This document shows positions 53,084-62,994 of a stretch of 64,000 nt of DNA, in pieces. How positions within the stretch are numbered: the first letter of the stretch is position 1; each line of letters begins with the position of its first letter. A program made the position numbers and the translations under genes. The notes below the pieces were generated by a model that was given only the letters and a program-made list of their open reading frames with translations, was not told the origin of the DNA and did not search any database. Origin of the DNA: Ornithinicoccus hortensis (GTDB taxonomy: Bacteria; Actinomycetota; Actinomycetes; Actinomycetales; Dermatophilaceae); the NCBI RefSeq assembly GCF_006716185.1, contig NZ_VFOP01000001.1, forward strand, positions 3,658,001-3,722,000. The letters run 5' to 3'.

Positions 53084-55374
53084 GCACCACCCAGCCCACG
53101 GCATACCGCACCGACACCGTCACCGACGCCCAGGGGAGCCCGGACGTGGTCCAGCCTTGGGCGGACCTGGGGCTCAAGGAGGACGAGTACGCCCGGATCC
53201 GGGAGATCCTGGACCGCCGGCCCACCAGCGCCGAGCTGGCCATGTACTCGGTGATGTGGTCCGAGCACTGCTCCTACAAGTCCTCCAAGGTGCACCTGCG
53301 CCAGTTCGGCGAGAAGACCACCGAGGCGATGCGCGAGCACCTGCTCGTCGGCATCGGCGAGAACGCGGGCGTCGTCGACATCGGCGACGGCTGGGCGGTT
53401 ACCTTCAAGATCGAGAGCCACAATCACCCCAGCTACGTCGAGCCCTACCAAGGGGCGGCGACCGGCGTGGGCGGGATCGTGCGCGACATCATGAGCATGG
53501 GCGCCCGCCCGATCGCCGTGATGGACCCGCTGCGGTTCGGCGCATTGGACCACCCGGACACCGCCCGCGTGCTGCCCGGCGTCGTGGCCGGGATCGGCGG
53601 ATACGGCAACTGCCTGGGCCTGCCCAACATCGGCGGCGAGGTCGTCTTCGACGCCTGCTACCAGGGCAACCCGCTGGTGAACGCCTTGTCCGTGGGCTCG
53701 ATGCGGGTGGAGGACATTCATCTTGCCAAGGCCTCCGGCGCAGGCAACCTGGTCATCCTGTTCGGTGCCAAGACCGGCGGCGACGGCATCGGCGGCGTGT
53801 CGGTGCTGGCCTCGGAGACCTTCGACGACGAGGGACCCAGCAAGCGACCGGCCGTGCAGGTCGGGGACCCGTTCGCCGAGAAGGTGCTCATCGAGTGCTG
53901 CCTGGACCTGTATGCCGCGGGCGTGGTGGACGGGATCCAGGACCTGGGTGGGGCCGGGCTGAGTTGTGCCACCAGCGAGCTGGCCTCCAACGGCGACGGG
54001 GGGATGCGGGTGCAACTGGACACGGTGCCGCTACGCGACGCCTCGCTGCGCCCGGAGGAGATCCTGATGTCGGAGTCCCAGGAGCGGATGATGGCCGTCG
54101 TCGAGCCGGGCCGGCTCGAGGAGTTCATGGCGATCGCCACGCGGTGGGACGTCGAGGCCACGGTGATCGGCGAGGTCACCGACGGCACGAACCTGGAGGT
54201 CTACTGGGGCGAAGACTTGATCGTCGACGTTCCGCCGCGCTCGGTGGCTCACGATGGCCCGGTGTATGAGCGGCCGTTGGCCCGGCCGGAGTACCTCGAC
54301 GACTTGCAGGCCGACGACACCGGGTCCCTGGAGCGTCCGGTGGACGGGGACGGGATCCGGGACGCCCTGCTGGCGGTGTTGGCCCATCCGAATATGGCCG
54401 ATCCCTCCTGGATCACCCGGCAGTACGACCGCTACGTGCGCGGCAACACCGCCCAGGCAATGCCCGACGACGCCGGTGTGGTGCGGGTCGACGAGGAGAC
54501 CGGCCGCGGCGTCGCCCTGTCCACCGACTGCAACGGCCGATTCACCAAACTCGACCCGTATGCCGGGGCGCAGCTCGCCCTAGCCGAGGCCTACCGCAAC
54601 GTCGCCGTCGCCGGCGCCCGTCCGCTCGCGGTCTCGGACTGTCTCAACTTCGGGTCCCCGGAGGACCCGGGCGTGATGTGGCAGTTCAGTCAGGCGGTCA
54701 CCGGCCTCGCCGACGGGTGCGTCGAGCTCGGCATCCCGGTGACCGGCGGCAACGTGTCCTTCTACAACCAGACCGGGGACGTGGCGATCCACCCGACCCC
54801 CGTCGTGTCGGTCCTCGGCGTGCTCGATGACGTGGCCGACCGGAACCGCTCCGGCTGGGACGCCGAGCGGCAGGCGTTGTTCCTGCTCGGCACCACCCGC
54901 GACGAACTGGACGGTTCGGTGTGGTCCGAGGTCGCCCACGGGCACCTGGGTGGCCTGCCGCCCACGGTCGACCTGGCCGCGGAGAGGCTGCTGGCCGACA
55001 CGGTGCTCGCGGCCACCGCCGCCGGCCTGGTCCGGGCGGCACACGACCTCTCCGAGGGCGGCCTCGCGGTGACCCTGGCCGAGGGCGTCCTGCGCGAGGG
55101 TGTCGGGGCGACCGTGTCCCTGGCGGAGTTGCGGGACCGGGACGGCGTGGACGATTTCACCGCACTCTTCAGCGAGTCCGCGGCACGGGCCGTGGTGGCC
55201 GTGGACGGCGAGGACGCGCAGGCCTTTGCCCGGTTGTGCGCCGAGCAGGGCCAACAGGTCATCCGGCTGGGCGACACCGGTGGCACGGATCTGCACGTCG
55301 ACGGACTGTTCCGACTCTCGACGGAAACGTTGCGGGAGGCGAACACCGGGGTGATCGAGGCGGCACTCGGCTAA
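53080..55374 (+). CDS. purL: FGAM synthase subunit PurL
   Basis: 764 residues from a GTG overlapping purQ. The small-type PurL of Gram-positive bacteria: [58 protein letters not shown], then the second half with [20 protein letters not shown]. It lacks a fused glutaminase, which is why purS and purQ are separate. Last gene of the operon. Confidence 0.97.
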   Translation: MSTTQPTAYRTDTVTDAQGSPDVVQPWADLGLKEDEYARIREILDRRPTSAELAMYSVMWSEHCSYKSSKVHLRQFGEKTTEAMREHLLVGIGENAGVVDIGDGWAVTFKIESHNHPSYVEPYQGAATGVGGIVRDIMSMGARPIAVMDPLRFGALDHPDTARVLPGVVAGIGGYGNCLGLPNIGGEVVFDACYQGNPLVNALSVGSMRVEDIHLAKASGAGNLVILFGAKTGGDGIGGVSVLASETFDDEGPSKRPAVQVGDPFAEKVLIECCLDLYAAGVVDGIQDLGGAGLSCATSELASNGDGGMRVQLDTVPLRDASLRPEEILMSESQERMMAVVEPGRLEEFMAIATRWDVEATVIGEVTDGTNLEVYWGEDLIVDVPPRSVAHDGPVYERPLARPEYLDDLQADDTGSLERPVDGDGIRDALLAVLAHPNMADPSWITRQYDRYVRGNTAQAMPDDAGVVRVDEETGRGVALSTDCNGRFTKLDPYAGAQLALAEAYRNVAVAGARPLAVSDCLNFGSPEDPGVMWQFSQAVTGLADGCVELGIPVTGGNVSFYNQTGDVAIHPTPVVSVLGVLDDVADRNRSGWDAERQALFLLGTTRDELDGSVWSEVAHGHLGGLPPTVDLAAERLLADTVLAATAAGLVRAAHDLSEGGLAVTLAEGVLREGVGATVSLAELRDRDGVDDFTALFSESAARAVVAVDGEDAQAFARLCAEQGQQVIRLGDTGGTDLHVDGLFRLSTETLREANTGVIEAALG

Positions 55375-55409
55375 GTCGCGGTGGTCCGGCTGCCGTCCGC
55401 GTCTGGTGC

Positions 55410-55880
55410 TCAGCCCAACAGGTCCACTCCGTAGGTGGCCAGCACCCCGAAGGCGACGCCCCACAGGATGATGGAGACCACCTGCCAACCGATCACCGCG
55501 TTGCGGGAAGCGCCGAAGGAGACCATGGCGCCGGACGTGATCTGGCTGGGCAGGATCGTCTGCCCCACCAGGCTCACGCCCGCCACGCCGTAGCGGTCGA
55601 AGGCGCGGCGCAGCTTCTGACGCTTGGGGGAACTCTGGTCCGGCTGCTCCCCCTTAACCCGCCCTCGCACCGCATGGGCGCCGAGCACGACGACCAGCAT
55701 GGAGGCGACATTGCCGAGCACGGCCGCTCCGACCGCGACAGGCAGCGGGAGCCCGGCGAGCACACCGACAACCGCACCGAGATAGGACTCCACGAACGGG
55801 ATCCCCCCGGCCGCGATGACGCCCAGCCACTGCAGCCAGCTCGGCAGCGACGCGGTGAATTCCTGGAGTGCCTCGATCAT
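55410..55880 (-). CDS. Small multi-drug-export-like membrane protein (COG2426 type)
   Basis: 156 residues with four to five hydrophobic helices (about 15-65 in two segments, 100-125, 130-155). The motif IAAGGIPFVESYLGAVVGVL resembles DedA/COG2426 small membrane proteins. A basic cytoplasmic loop lies near 70-95. The divergent TetR gene and the tandem dyads beside its start suggest it is repressed by that regulator and induced by a small molecule. The transported compound is unknown. Confidence 0.75.
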   Translation of the reverse strand: MIEALQEFTASLPSWLQWLGVIAAGGIPFVESYLGAVVGVLAGLPLPVAVGAAVLGNVASMLVVVLGAHAVRGRVKGEQPDQSSPKRQKLRRAFDRYGVAGVSLVGQTILPSQITSGAMVSFGASRNAVIGWQVVSIILWGVAFGVLATYGVDLLG

Positions 55881-55890
55881 GAATCGATGT

Positions 55891-55918
55891 TAGCACAGTG
55901 TACTAGCACAGCGTGCTA
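55891..55918. promoter_or_regulatory. Tandem TetR operators
   Basis: TAGCACAGTGTACTA (55891-55905) and TAGCACAGCGTGCTA (55904-55918) are two related 15-bp dyads offset by 13 bp, and a further half site GTGCTA lies at 55925-55930. They sit 10 bp upstream of the membrane-protein start and 44 bp upstream of the TetR start, so bound repressor would shut both. Confidence 0.75.
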
Positions 55919-55961
55919 TGCGACGTGCTAGATTTCGTGCTTCCAGGAGGAGGGTGCGGGC

Positions 55962-56552
55962 GTGAGTGACCGGCAGACGCAGATCGTGCAGGCCGCGCGG
56001 GCCATCGTGGCCGAGCGCGGGGTGGGCGCGCTGAGCGTGCGCAGCACCGCCGCCCGCGCGGGCATCGGGGCCAGCACGCTCCGGCACTACTTCCCGACCC
56101 AGCAGGCGCTGTTCGACGCGGTGGTGGGCGCCGCCTTCCACGACGAGCTGGACGATCTGCGCATCGCGGACACCCGGGTCCCGGCCGGCCAACGGCTGAC
56201 GGAGTGCATGGCGCAGTTCCTGCCCCCGAGCGAGAACGACATCCCGGGTCTGCTCAACTGGCTCACCATGTACACCGCCGCACTGGGGCCGGAGCGGACG
56301 GAACAGGGCACCCGGGCGCTGACCAGCCTGACCGCCCTGGGCCGGCAGCGGGTGCACGGGTGGCTCGAGGTGCTGCACGCCGACGACCTGCTGCGGCATG
56401 CGGACCTGTCCCGGCACACGACCGTGCTGATGACCTACCTGGACGGGCTCTGCCTGGCCCTGCTCGCGCCCGGGCCAGGCGGCATCACCGTCGAACAGGC
56501 GAGGGGGCACCTGAGGGAACTCATCGACGCGATGGTGGTGGCTCCCTCGTGA
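55962..56552 (+). CDS. TetR family regulator
   Basis: 196 residues from a GTG (AGGAGGAGGG upstream). The HTH at about 8-52 reads IVQAARAIVAERGVGALSVR and AGIGASTLRHYFPTQQALF. The C-terminal ligand domain is helical (TECMAQFLPPSENDIPGLLN). Divergent from the membrane protein across tandem operators, the usual repressor-exporter pair. The 3' end overlaps the convergent GNAT gene by 32 bp. Confidence 0.92.
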   Translation: MSDRQTQIVQAARAIVAERGVGALSVRSTAARAGIGASTLRHYFPTQQALFDAVVGAAFHDELDDLRIADTRVPAGQRLTECMAQFLPPSENDIPGLLNWLTMYTAALGPERTEQGTRALTSLTALGRQRVHGWLEVLHADDLLRHADLSRHTTVLMTYLDGLCLALLAPGPGGITVEQARGHLRELIDAMVVAPS

Positions 56553-57087
56553 TCCCGTACAGCTCGCAGTCCACGTTGTAGTACCGGCCCGTGGCGCCGC
56601 GGTGCTCCATCCCCAGCCGACGGCATACGGCCTGTGACGCCGTGTTCCCGAGGTGGGTGACGGCCAGGATCTCCGCCAACCCGCCGGCCCAGCCGTGCTC
56701 CATGATCCGGGCCGCGGCCTCGGTCGCGTATCCCTGGCCCTGGGCGTCGGGGTGCAGGTGCCAGCCGATCTCGACCTCACCGGAGGGCTGCAACGGCTCC
56801 GGGCCCGACGCGGGCAGTTCCTTGAGCAGGACCGACCCGACCGGGGTGGCGAGGCCGTGGGGGACGATCGCCCAGACGCCGTAGAGCGGGTGGTTCAACG
56901 ACGACAGGCGCTCCAAGGCACCTCGTGACTCGTCGGGCGACTCCAGGGCGCGCGGACGGGCCCCCAGGAATTGGGCCACCTCCCACCGGGAGTAGATGTC
57001 GAAGTGCGCCGTGACGTCACTCGTGCGCCACCCCCGCAGGTCGAGACGATGCGTCGTGAAGGTCTGCACCGCACCATTCTTGTTCAC
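56521..57087 (-). CDS. GNAT family N-acetyltransferase (RimJ-like)
   Basis: 188 residues from a GTG. FTTHRLDLRGWRTSDVTAHF starts the RimJ/RimL-type domain; acetyl-CoA loop HPDAQGQGYATEAAARIM and LGNTASQAVCRRLGMEHRG complete it. A small-molecule or N-terminal acetyltransferase; substrate unknown. Overlaps the TetR gene end by 32 bp in convergent orientation. Confidence 0.88.
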   Translation of the reverse strand: MNKNGAVQTFTTHRLDLRGWRTSDVTAHFDIYSRWEVAQFLGARPRALESPDESRGALERLSSLNHPLYGVWAIVPHGLATPVGSVLLKELPASGPEPLQPSGEVEIGWHLHPDAQGQGYATEAAARIMEHGWAGGLAEILAVTHLGNTASQAVCRRLGMEHRGATGRYYNVDCELYGITREPPPSRR

Positions 57088-57164
57088 CGTGTCGATTCCG
57101 GAGAGGGTGGGACGTCATCAGGGTGACCGGGCGCAGGGCCCGGCGCGACGCAGAGGAGCAACTC

Positions 57165-57557
57165 ATGAGCGAGAGCACGCCCGCACCGCTGAACACCGTC
57201 ACGTGGTGGGAGATCCCCACCACCGACCTGGCGGCCGGGAAGACGTTCTACGCCGCCGTACTGGGATGGAGTTTCACCTCGTTCGGCGACGACGAGAACT
57301 ACGCCGGCATCCTCAACGGGGAGGAGTTGGTCGGCGGGTTGTACCGGGTCGAGCCCGACACCCCGACCACCTCGCCGGTGCGGATCTACGTCAACGTCCC
57401 CGACCTCGAAGCGACCCTGGCCGCGGCCGAAGCCGCCGGAGGGTCCGTGCTGACCCCTCGCGAGGAGGTCGGTGGCGACATGGGCTGGTGGGCCGAGATC
57501 GCCGACCCCGACGGCCGCTGGCTCGGGCTCTGCACCGGGAGCCCGGCCGCCGGCTGA
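57165..57557 (+). CDS. VOC family protein (glyoxalase-like)
   Basis: 130 residues from the ATG at 57165 with GAGGAGC upstream. Paired beta-alpha-beta-beta-beta modules: WWEIPTTDLAAGKTFYAAVL with GWSFTSFG, then VRIYVNVPDLEATLAAAEAA with GGSVLTPREEVGG and IADPDGRWLGL. This belongs to the glyoxalase/bleomycin-resistance fold; a few acidic residues may bind metal. Substrate unknown. Confidence 0.87.
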   Translation: MSESTPAPLNTVTWWEIPTTDLAAGKTFYAAVLGWSFTSFGDDENYAGILNGEELVGGLYRVEPDTPTTSPVRIYVNVPDLEATLAAAEAAGGSVLTPREEVGGDMGWWAEIADPDGRWLGLCTGSPAAG

Positions 57558-57560
57558 AGG

Positions 57561-57618
57561 TCAGACGTCGTCCAGCGCGGCCTGCACCTCCCCCTCCGAC
57601 AGGGCCGGCCTTGGTCAT
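57561..57618 (-). pseudogene. Possible phhB 5' remnant with frameshift
   Basis: From an ATG at 57618 the minus strand gives Met-Thr, then in the +1 frame RPALSEGEVQAALDDV and a stop. The pattern x-LSxxEVxxAL is typical of the first helix of pterin-4a-carbinolamine dehydratase. 58 bases, one more than a whole number of codons, so a single-base change separates start from the rest. The remaining gene is absent. Short and could be chance. Confidence 0.3.
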
Positions 57619-57681
57619 CGGTCCATCCTGTCGAGTGTGGACCGGCGGCCGGCTTGGAAATTTCGGCGCTGCCGCCCGGCG

Positions 57682-58974
57682 TCAGTCCTGGCCCAGCAGG
57701 TCGAACCGCTGGATCGTCTCGTCGCGACCGGGACCCACGCCGATCGCGGAGACTCGCGCGCCGATGAGTTCCTCGAGACGCAACACGTAGTTCTGCGCGT
57801 TCTCGGGAAGCTCTTCGAAGGTGCGGCACTGGCTGATGTCCTCCCACCACCCTGGCAGCTCCTCGTAGATGGGCTTGGCGTGATGGAAGTCGGACTGGCT
57901 GACCGGCATCGTGTCGTGCCGGGTGCCCTGAACGTCGTAGGCGACGCAGACCGGCACCTTCTCCAGGCCGGTCAGGATGTCCAGCTTGGTGATCACGAAG
58001 TCGGTGACCCCGTTCATCCGTTGTGCGTAGCGACCGACGACCGCGTCGACCCAGCCGCAGCGGCGGGGACGGCCGGTGGTCACCCCGAACTCCCCACCGG
58101 TCTTGCGCAGGAACTCACCGTGCTCGTCGTTCAGTTCCGTGGGGAACGGGCCTTCGCCGACCCGGGTGGAGTACGCCTTCAAGATGCCGATCACCCGGTC
58201 GATCCGGGTCGGCGCGACCCCGGAGCCGGTGCAGGCACCGCCGGCGGTCGCGTTGGAGGAGGTCACGAACGGGTAGGTGCCATGGTCGACGTCGAGCAAG
58301 GTGGCCTGGCCGGCCTCGAAGAGCACGTTCTCGCCCCGGTCGAGCGCCTCGTTCAGCACCAGCGCTGTGTCGGTGACCATCGGCCGGATCCGCTCGGCGT
58401 GGCGCAGCAACTCCTCCATGACCTCGTCGACCTCGACGGCGCGACGGTTGTAGATCTTGGCCAACACCTGGTTCTTGACATCCAACGCCGCGGTGACCTT
58501 CTGGCGAAGGATCGACTCGTCATACAAGTCCTGGATCCGGATCCCCACCCGGTTCATCTTGTCCGCGTAGGTCGGCCCAATCCCGCGCCCCGTCGTGCCG
58601 AGTCTGCGGCTGCCGAGGAACCGCTCGGTGACCTTGTCCAGCACCCGGTTGTAGGGCGGGATCACGTGCGCGTTGGCGCTGATCACGAGCTTGGAGGTAT
58701 CCACGCCGCGGGCCTCGAGCCCGTCCAGCTCCTCGATCAGCACGGAGAGGTCGACCACCACGCCGTTGCCGATGACGGGAGTGCACCCCGGGGTGAGGAT
58801 GCCGCTGGGGAGCAGGTGCAGCGCATACTTCTGGTCGCCGATCACCACGGTGTGGCCGGCGTTGTTGCCGCCGTTGAACTTCACCACGTAGTCGACGCGG
58901 CTGCCGAGGAGATCGGTCGCCTTGCCCTTCCCCTCGTCGCCCCACTGGGCGCCGATCAGGACGATTGCAGGCAT
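57682..58974 (-). CDS. purA: Adenylosuccinate synthetase
   Basis: 430 residues. [19 protein letters not shown] (GTP loop), [14 protein letters not shown] (IMP and aspartate binding), [14 protein letters not shown], and the [20 protein letters not shown] and [10 protein letters not shown] blocks. First committed step of AMP synthesis. Located 2.3 kb from the pur operon on the opposite strand, with no shared promoter. Confidence 0.98.
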   Translation of the reverse strand: MPAIVLIGAQWGDEGKGKATDLLGSRVDYVVKFNGGNNAGHTVVIGDQKYALHLLPSGILTPGCTPVIGNGVVVDLSVLIEELDGLEARGVDTSKLVISANAHVIPPYNRVLDKVTERFLGSRRLGTTGRGIGPTYADKMNRVGIRIQDLYDESILRQKVTAALDVKNQVLAKIYNRRAVEVDEVMEELLRHAERIRPMVTDTALVLNEALDRGENVLFEAGQATLLDVDHGTYPFVTSSNATAGGACTGSGVAPTRIDRVIGILKAYSTRVGEGPFPTELNDEHGEFLRKTGGEFGVTTGRPRRCGWVDAVVGRYAQRMNGVTDFVITKLDILTGLEKVPVCVAYDVQGTRHDTMPVSQSDFHHAKPIYEELPGWWEDISQCRTFEELPENAQNYVLRLEELIGARVSAIGVGPGRDETIQRFDLLGQD

Positions 58975-59029
58975 TCGAGGATCCTTGTCATGGAGGGGAC
59001 CGGACCGGGACAGCCTACCGAGCCACGGG

Positions 59030-60001
59030 TCAGCTCCCGATGATGCCTCGCCTGGCCACCGCCAGGCCCAGCTGGAACCGGGTCTCCACCCCGTGCTCGG
59101 TCATCATCGCCGCGATCCGCCGGCGCAGGGTGCGCAGCCCCAGCCCGAGGTGCCGGGCGATCGCCTCGTCCTTGAACCCGAGGGCGAGCAGCTCCAGGAC
59201 CTTCACGTCGACCTCGGCGGTCTCCCCGTCGTGCACCGCCTCCGCCCGCCGCCAGATCGACTCGAAGAGCACCGTCACCATCGCGACCAGCGACGGCAAC
59301 CGGATGAGCAGGTAGTCGTCGTCCTCGCCGCCGGGGTCGAGCAGCACGGCGGAGGTCCCGAACACGGCGAACTCCAGGGGCACCTCCCCCAGATAGCGCT
59401 GCACCTCCCCCTCCGCCGCACGGCGCTCGGCGAAGGAGTGCCAGTGTGGGTCGGTGAGCACCGCCAGCGGGTAGATCGAGCGGTACTCCCGTCCCGTGGC
59501 CAGGTTCTCCCGCCGGTTCCGCTGCACGCCGCTCTCGTGCCCGGGGCCGGCCTGGACGTGGGCGGTGATGGCCAGGACGGGACCGGTCGAGCTCTGCAAC
59601 AGCAGCTCCACCATGGCCGGCGCCTCCGCCCGCGGCACCTCCTCCAGCGCCGGCAGCCGCGGACCCGTGAGCTGCAGCCCGCGGCGGTAGTCGGCCTCGA
59701 ACACCGAGATCGCCTGGCGCAGGTCGAGCAGCTGGGCCCGGCGTTCGTCCAGCAACGCCTCCTCGGTGGCCAGCAACCGACCCAGGCTCCCCCGGGGGTC
59801 GTCGGCCCGCAGCAACCGGTCGTCGGTGCGGCGCACCAGACGCAGCCGGATCAGTTCGCCGAGCAGGTGCCCGGCCCGCGCCGAGCTCCACCCGAGCTCC
59901 TCGGCGTGCTGCTCCAGGGTCGCCGGCAGTTCCCGCAGGACACGACGGAACAGCAGCTCCGCCCCGGGGCTCAGGACGGCGCCGGATCGTTGATCATTCA
60001 C
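59030..60001 (-). CDS. TrmB/LuxR-like transcriptional regulator (second copy type)
   Basis: 323 residues from a GTG. Same plan as the regulator at 48409: an N-terminal winged helix (about 15-70), a middle domain with [19 protein letters not shown], and a C-terminal HTH with [20 protein letters not shown] and [21 protein letters not shown]. The end motif ([14 protein letters not shown]) matches its paralogue (GTRFQAGVQAARRG). A dyad (60012-60032) precedes it, perhaps autoregulatory. It reads away from purA, whose start lies just past its stop. Confidence 0.82.
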   Translation of the reverse strand: MNDQRSGAVLSPGAELLFRRVLRELPATLEQHAEELGWSSARAGHLLGELIRLRLVRRTDDRLLRADDPRGSLGRLLATEEALLDERRAQLLDLRQAISVFEADYRRGLQLTGPRLPALEEVPRAEAPAMVELLLQSSTGPVLAITAHVQAGPGHESGVQRNRRENLATGREYRSIYPLAVLTDPHWHSFAERRAAEGEVQRYLGEVPLEFAVFGTSAVLLDPGGEDDDYLLIRLPSLVAMVTVLFESIWRRAEAVHDGETAEVDVKVLELLALGFKDEAIARHLGLGLRTLRRRIAAMMTEHGVETRFQLGLAVARRGIIGS

Positions 60002-60011
60002 ACGTGGCAGG

Positions 60012-60032
60012 TTAGTGCCACTGGCAGACTAA
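60012..60032. promoter_or_regulatory. Dyad upstream of the second TrmB/LuxR-like gene
   Basis: TTAGT-GCCA-C-TGGC-AG-ACTAA: matching outer and inner arms around a central C, with two unpaired bases. Starts 11 bp before the start codon of the regulator. Autoregulatory operator is a guess. Confidence 0.4.
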
Positions 60033-60186
60033 TGTCAGCCTTGGGCTGTTCTGCACGACATAGTAGTTGTCGATTCGGGCATGTCGACAGGGGACGCGAA
60101 CGCCTGATGATTGGGGGGTGCGGCCGAGGCCGGTGGCTCTCCAGCACCGGCATCGGCCGCCCTCCAACTTCTCCGCGGCTAACTCC

Positions 60187-60594
60187 CTACAGCCCGAGCG
60201 CCTCGGCCGCCTCCGGCGAGGAGTCCCGCAGGAACGAGGCGCACCGCTGCTGCTCGTCGGTCTCGCCGATCGTGCCGGCGGCACGGCTCAGCGCGGCGAG
60301 CGCCCGCAGGAATCCCTGGTTCGGCTCGTGCGACCACGGGACGGGGCCCTGACCCTTCCAGCCGGCACGCCGCAGCGAGTCCAGCCCGCGGTGGTAGCCG
60401 GTCCGGGCGAACGCATACGCCTCGAGCACGTCGTCCTCGCCCAGCGCGTCCTCGGCCAGCACCGCCCACACCAGGCTGGAGGTGGGCACCCGGGGCGCGA
60501 CCTCGCGCGGGTCGACGCCCTGGGCCAGCGGGGCGCTGGCCGGGTCCTCCGGGAGCAGCGTCTCCGGGATGCCGAGCAGGTTGCCCCCGCTCAC
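60187..60594 (-). CDS. DUF3151 domain protein
   Basis: 135 residues from a GTG overlapping the fbaA stop (GTGA). A helical protein with LVWAVLAEDAL, AYAFARTGYHRGLDSLRRAG and HEPNQGFLRAL, the DUF3151 signature, a conserved actinobacterial family next to fba. No function known; the tight coupling to aldolase suggests a glycolysis-related or regulatory role. Confidence 0.88.
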   Translation of the reverse strand: MSGGNLLGIPETLLPEDPASAPLAQGVDPREVAPRVPTSSLVWAVLAEDALGEDDVLEAYAFARTGYHRGLDSLRRAGWKGQGPVPWSHEPNQGFLRALAALSRAAGTIGETDEQQRCASFLRDSSPEAAEALGL

Positions 60595-61619
60595 TGGTGC
60601 TTTCCGGCCGAGCGCAGGTTCTCGCAGGCCTCCACCACGCGGGCCGCCATCGAGGCCTCGGCCTCCTTGCCCCAGGTGCGCGGGTCATACATCTTCTTGT
60701 TGCCGACCTCGCCGTCGATCTTGAGCACGCCGTCGTAGTTGGCCAGCATGAACCCGGCGACCGGCCGGGTGAAGGCGTACTGGGTGTCGGTGTCGACGTT
60801 CATCTTCACCACGCCGTAGTCCACCGCGTCGCTGATCTCCTGGGCACTGGAGCCCGATCCCCCGTGGAAGACCAGGTCGAACGGCAGCGACCCCGCGTCG
60901 AGTCCCTTGGCCTGCACGACCGCCTCCTGGGCGGCCTTGAGGATCTCCGGGCGCAGCTTGACCCCGCCGGGCTTGTAGACGCCGTGCACGTTGCCGAAGG
61001 TCAGCGCCGTCAGGTAGCGGCCCTTCTCCCCCAGCCCGAGCGCCTCCACGGTCGCCAACGCGTCCTCCGGCGTGGTGTAGAGCTTGTCGTTGATCTCGTT
61101 CGCGACGCCGTCTTCCTCGCCGCCGACCACCCCGATCTCGACCTCGAGGATGATGTTGGCCGCGGCCGCCTGCTCCAGCAGCTCCTGGCCGATCTGCAGG
61201 TTCTCCTCGAGCTCGACCGCGGAGCCGTCCCACATGTGCGACTGGAAGTAGGGCAGGCCGCCGTTCTTCACCCGCTCGGCCGAGGCCTCGATCAGCGGCC
61301 GGACGAACCCGTCGAGCTTGTCCTTGGGGCAGTGGTCGGTGTGCAGCGCGATGTGCACGTCATAGCTCTTGGCGACCTCGGCCGCGTAGGCGGCGAAGGC
61401 CAGCGACCCGGTCACCATGTTCTTCACGGACGGGCCGGACAGGTACTCCGCGCCTCCGGTGGAGACCTGCACGATGCCGTCGCTCCCGGCGTCGGCGAAG
61501 CCCCGGATGGCGGCGTTCAGGGTCTGGCTCGAGGTGACGTTGATCGCCGGGTAGGCGAACGAACCGGCCTTGGCCCGGTCCAGCATGTCGGCGTAAACCT
61601 CGGGGGTGGCGATGGGCAT
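60591..61619 (-). CDS. fba: Class II fructose-bisphosphate aldolase
   Basis: 342 residues. A metal-dependent FBP aldolase: HIALHTDHCPKDK (catalytic Asp and Zn His), GGLPYFQSHMWDG, ANIILEVEIGVVGGEEDG (Zn ligand Glu), FGNVHGVYKPG, LVFHGGSGSS and VVKMNVDTDTQYA all match the actinobacterial FbaA. Catalyses reversible cleavage of fructose-1,6-bisphosphate. Followed immediately by DUF3151. Confidence 0.97.
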   Translation of the reverse strand: MPIATPEVYADMLDRAKAGSFAYPAINVTSSQTLNAAIRGFADAGSDGIVQVSTGGAEYLSGPSVKNMVTGSLAFAAYAAEVAKSYDVHIALHTDHCPKDKLDGFVRPLIEASAERVKNGGLPYFQSHMWDGSAVELEENLQIGQELLEQAAAANIILEVEIGVVGGEEDGVANEINDKLYTTPEDALATVEALGLGEKGRYLTALTFGNVHGVYKPGGVKLRPEILKAAQEAVVQAKGLDAGSLPFDLVFHGGSGSSAQEISDAVDYGVVKMNVDTDTQYAFTRPVAGFMLANYDGVLKIDGEVGNKKMYDPRTWGKEAEASMAARVVEACENLRSAGKHQ

Positions 61620-61678
61620 GGATCCTCCTCGATCACGTCGCCGGGTGGCGACTCACCGGCGGTGGCGCTACGTGGCCC

Positions 61679-62362
61679 TCATGCTTCCACACCCTGGCCG
61701 AAGACGTGCTGGCGCACCCAGGCGTGCATCGCGATCGCCGCGGCGGCCCCCGCGTTCATCGACCGGGTCGAGCCGAACTGGGCGATCTCCAGCACGGTGT
61801 CGCAGGCGCGGACCGCCTCCTCCGACAGGCCCGGACCCTCCTGCCCGAAGAGCAGGACGCACTGCCTCGGCAGCGTGGTCGTCTCGAGGGGAACCGCGCC
61901 GGGGACGTTGTCCAGCCCGATGATGGGTATGCCGTGGCCGTCCGCCTGCCCGTCGGCCCAGCTGCGCAGGTGGGCCACGTCGGGGTGGTGGTGCTCGTGC
62001 TGGTAGCGGTCGGTGACCATCGCGCCGCGCCGGTTCCAGCGGCGCCGCCCGACGATGTGGAAGGCCGCGGCGTTGAACGCGTTGGCGGTGCGGATCACCG
62101 ACCCGATGTTGAAGTCGTGTCCCCAGTTCTCGACGGCCACGTGGAAGCCGTGCCGGCGGGTGTCGAGGTCGGCGACGACGGCCTCGTGCCGCCAGTAGCG
62201 GAACCGGTCGGTGACGTTGCGCCGGTCGCCCTCACGCAGCAGATCCGGGTCGAGGTGCCCGGGCAGCTCCCCGTCCGGGCCCACCGGCCAGGCGCCCTCC
62301 CACGGGCCGACGCCGACCCTCGGCATACCGTCGCCGTGCTGCGCCCCCTCGTCCGGGCTCAC
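61679..62362 (-). CDS. TrmH/SpoU-family RNA methyltransferase
   Basis: 227 residues from the GTG at 62362, which overlaps the DedA stop. A SPOUT fold with all three motifs: FNIGSVIRTANAF, CVLLFGQEGPGLSEE and STRSMNAGAAAAIAMHAW. Methylates a ribose or base in tRNA or rRNA; the target is not predictable. A unique N-terminal region of about 60 residues is acidic. Co-operonic with the DedA gene. Confidence 0.88.
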   Translation of the reverse strand: MSPDEGAQHGDGMPRVGVGPWEGAWPVGPDGELPGHLDPDLLREGDRRNVTDRFRYWRHEAVVADLDTRRHGFHVAVENWGHDFNIGSVIRTANAFNAAAFHIVGRRRWNRRGAMVTDRYQHEHHHPDVAHLRSWADGQADGHGIPIIGLDNVPGAVPLETTTLPRQCVLLFGQEGPGLSEEAVRACDTVLEIAQFGSTRSMNAGAAAAIAMHAWVRQHVFGQGVEA

Positions 62363-62994
62363 ACCGGCTCGGCCCGGCGCGAACGCAACCGGTTGACCAG
62401 CCACCAGGCGAGCAGCAGCACCACGACGACGATGACGACCTTCTGGAAGATGCCGGCGTAGTCCTCGACCAGGTGCCAGCGCTCCCCCAGGTGGTAGCCG
62501 GCGAAGACGAAGATGCTGTTCCAGACCAGGCTCCCGGCCAGGGTCAGCACGGTGAAGGTCAGGACCGGCATCCGTTCCACGCCGGCCGGGATCGAGATCA
62601 GGCTGCGGAAGATCGGGATCATCCGGCCGAAGAAGACGGCCTTGCGGCCGTGCCGCTCGAACCACGCCTCGGTGCGGTCCAGGTCGTTCATGTTGGTCAG
62701 CGGCAGCCGGGCCCAGATCGCCCGGAGCCGGTCCCGACCGAGGGCGACCCCGAGCGCATACAGCGCGAGCGCACCCACCACCGAGCCCGCCGTCGTCCAG
62801 AACAGTGCCTCGGCGACGCTGAACTGGTCCCCCCGGCTGGCGGTGAACCCGGCCAGCGGCAGGATCACCTCGCTGGGCAGCGGCGGGAAGAGGTTCTCCA
62901 GGGCGATCGCCAGGCCGGCCCCGGGACCGCCGAGGGTCTCCATCAGGTCGACGGCCCAGCCGGCGACGCCGGTGAGCTCCTCACCGTTGCTCAT
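62359..62994 (-). CDS. DedA-family membrane protein
   Basis: 211 residues from the ATG at 62994 with GGAG upstream. LFPPLPSEVILPLAGF, the amphipathic FGRMIPIFRSLISIPAGVERM and hydrophobic stretches (about 20-45, 50-75, 135-160, 175-200) are the DedA/SNARE-associated (VTT) signature. Such proteins flip undecaprenyl phosphate or other lipids. Its stop overlaps the TrmH-family gene. Confidence 0.92.
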   Translation of the reverse strand: MSNGEELTGVAGWAVDLMETLGGPGAGLAIALENLFPPLPSEVILPLAGFTASRGDQFSVAEALFWTTAGSVVGALALYALGVALGRDRLRAIWARLPLTNMNDLDRTEAWFERHGRKAVFFGRMIPIFRSLISIPAGVERMPVLTFTVLTLAGSLVWNSIFVFAGYHLGERWHLVEDYAGIFQKVVIVVVVLLLAWWLVNRLRSRRAEPV

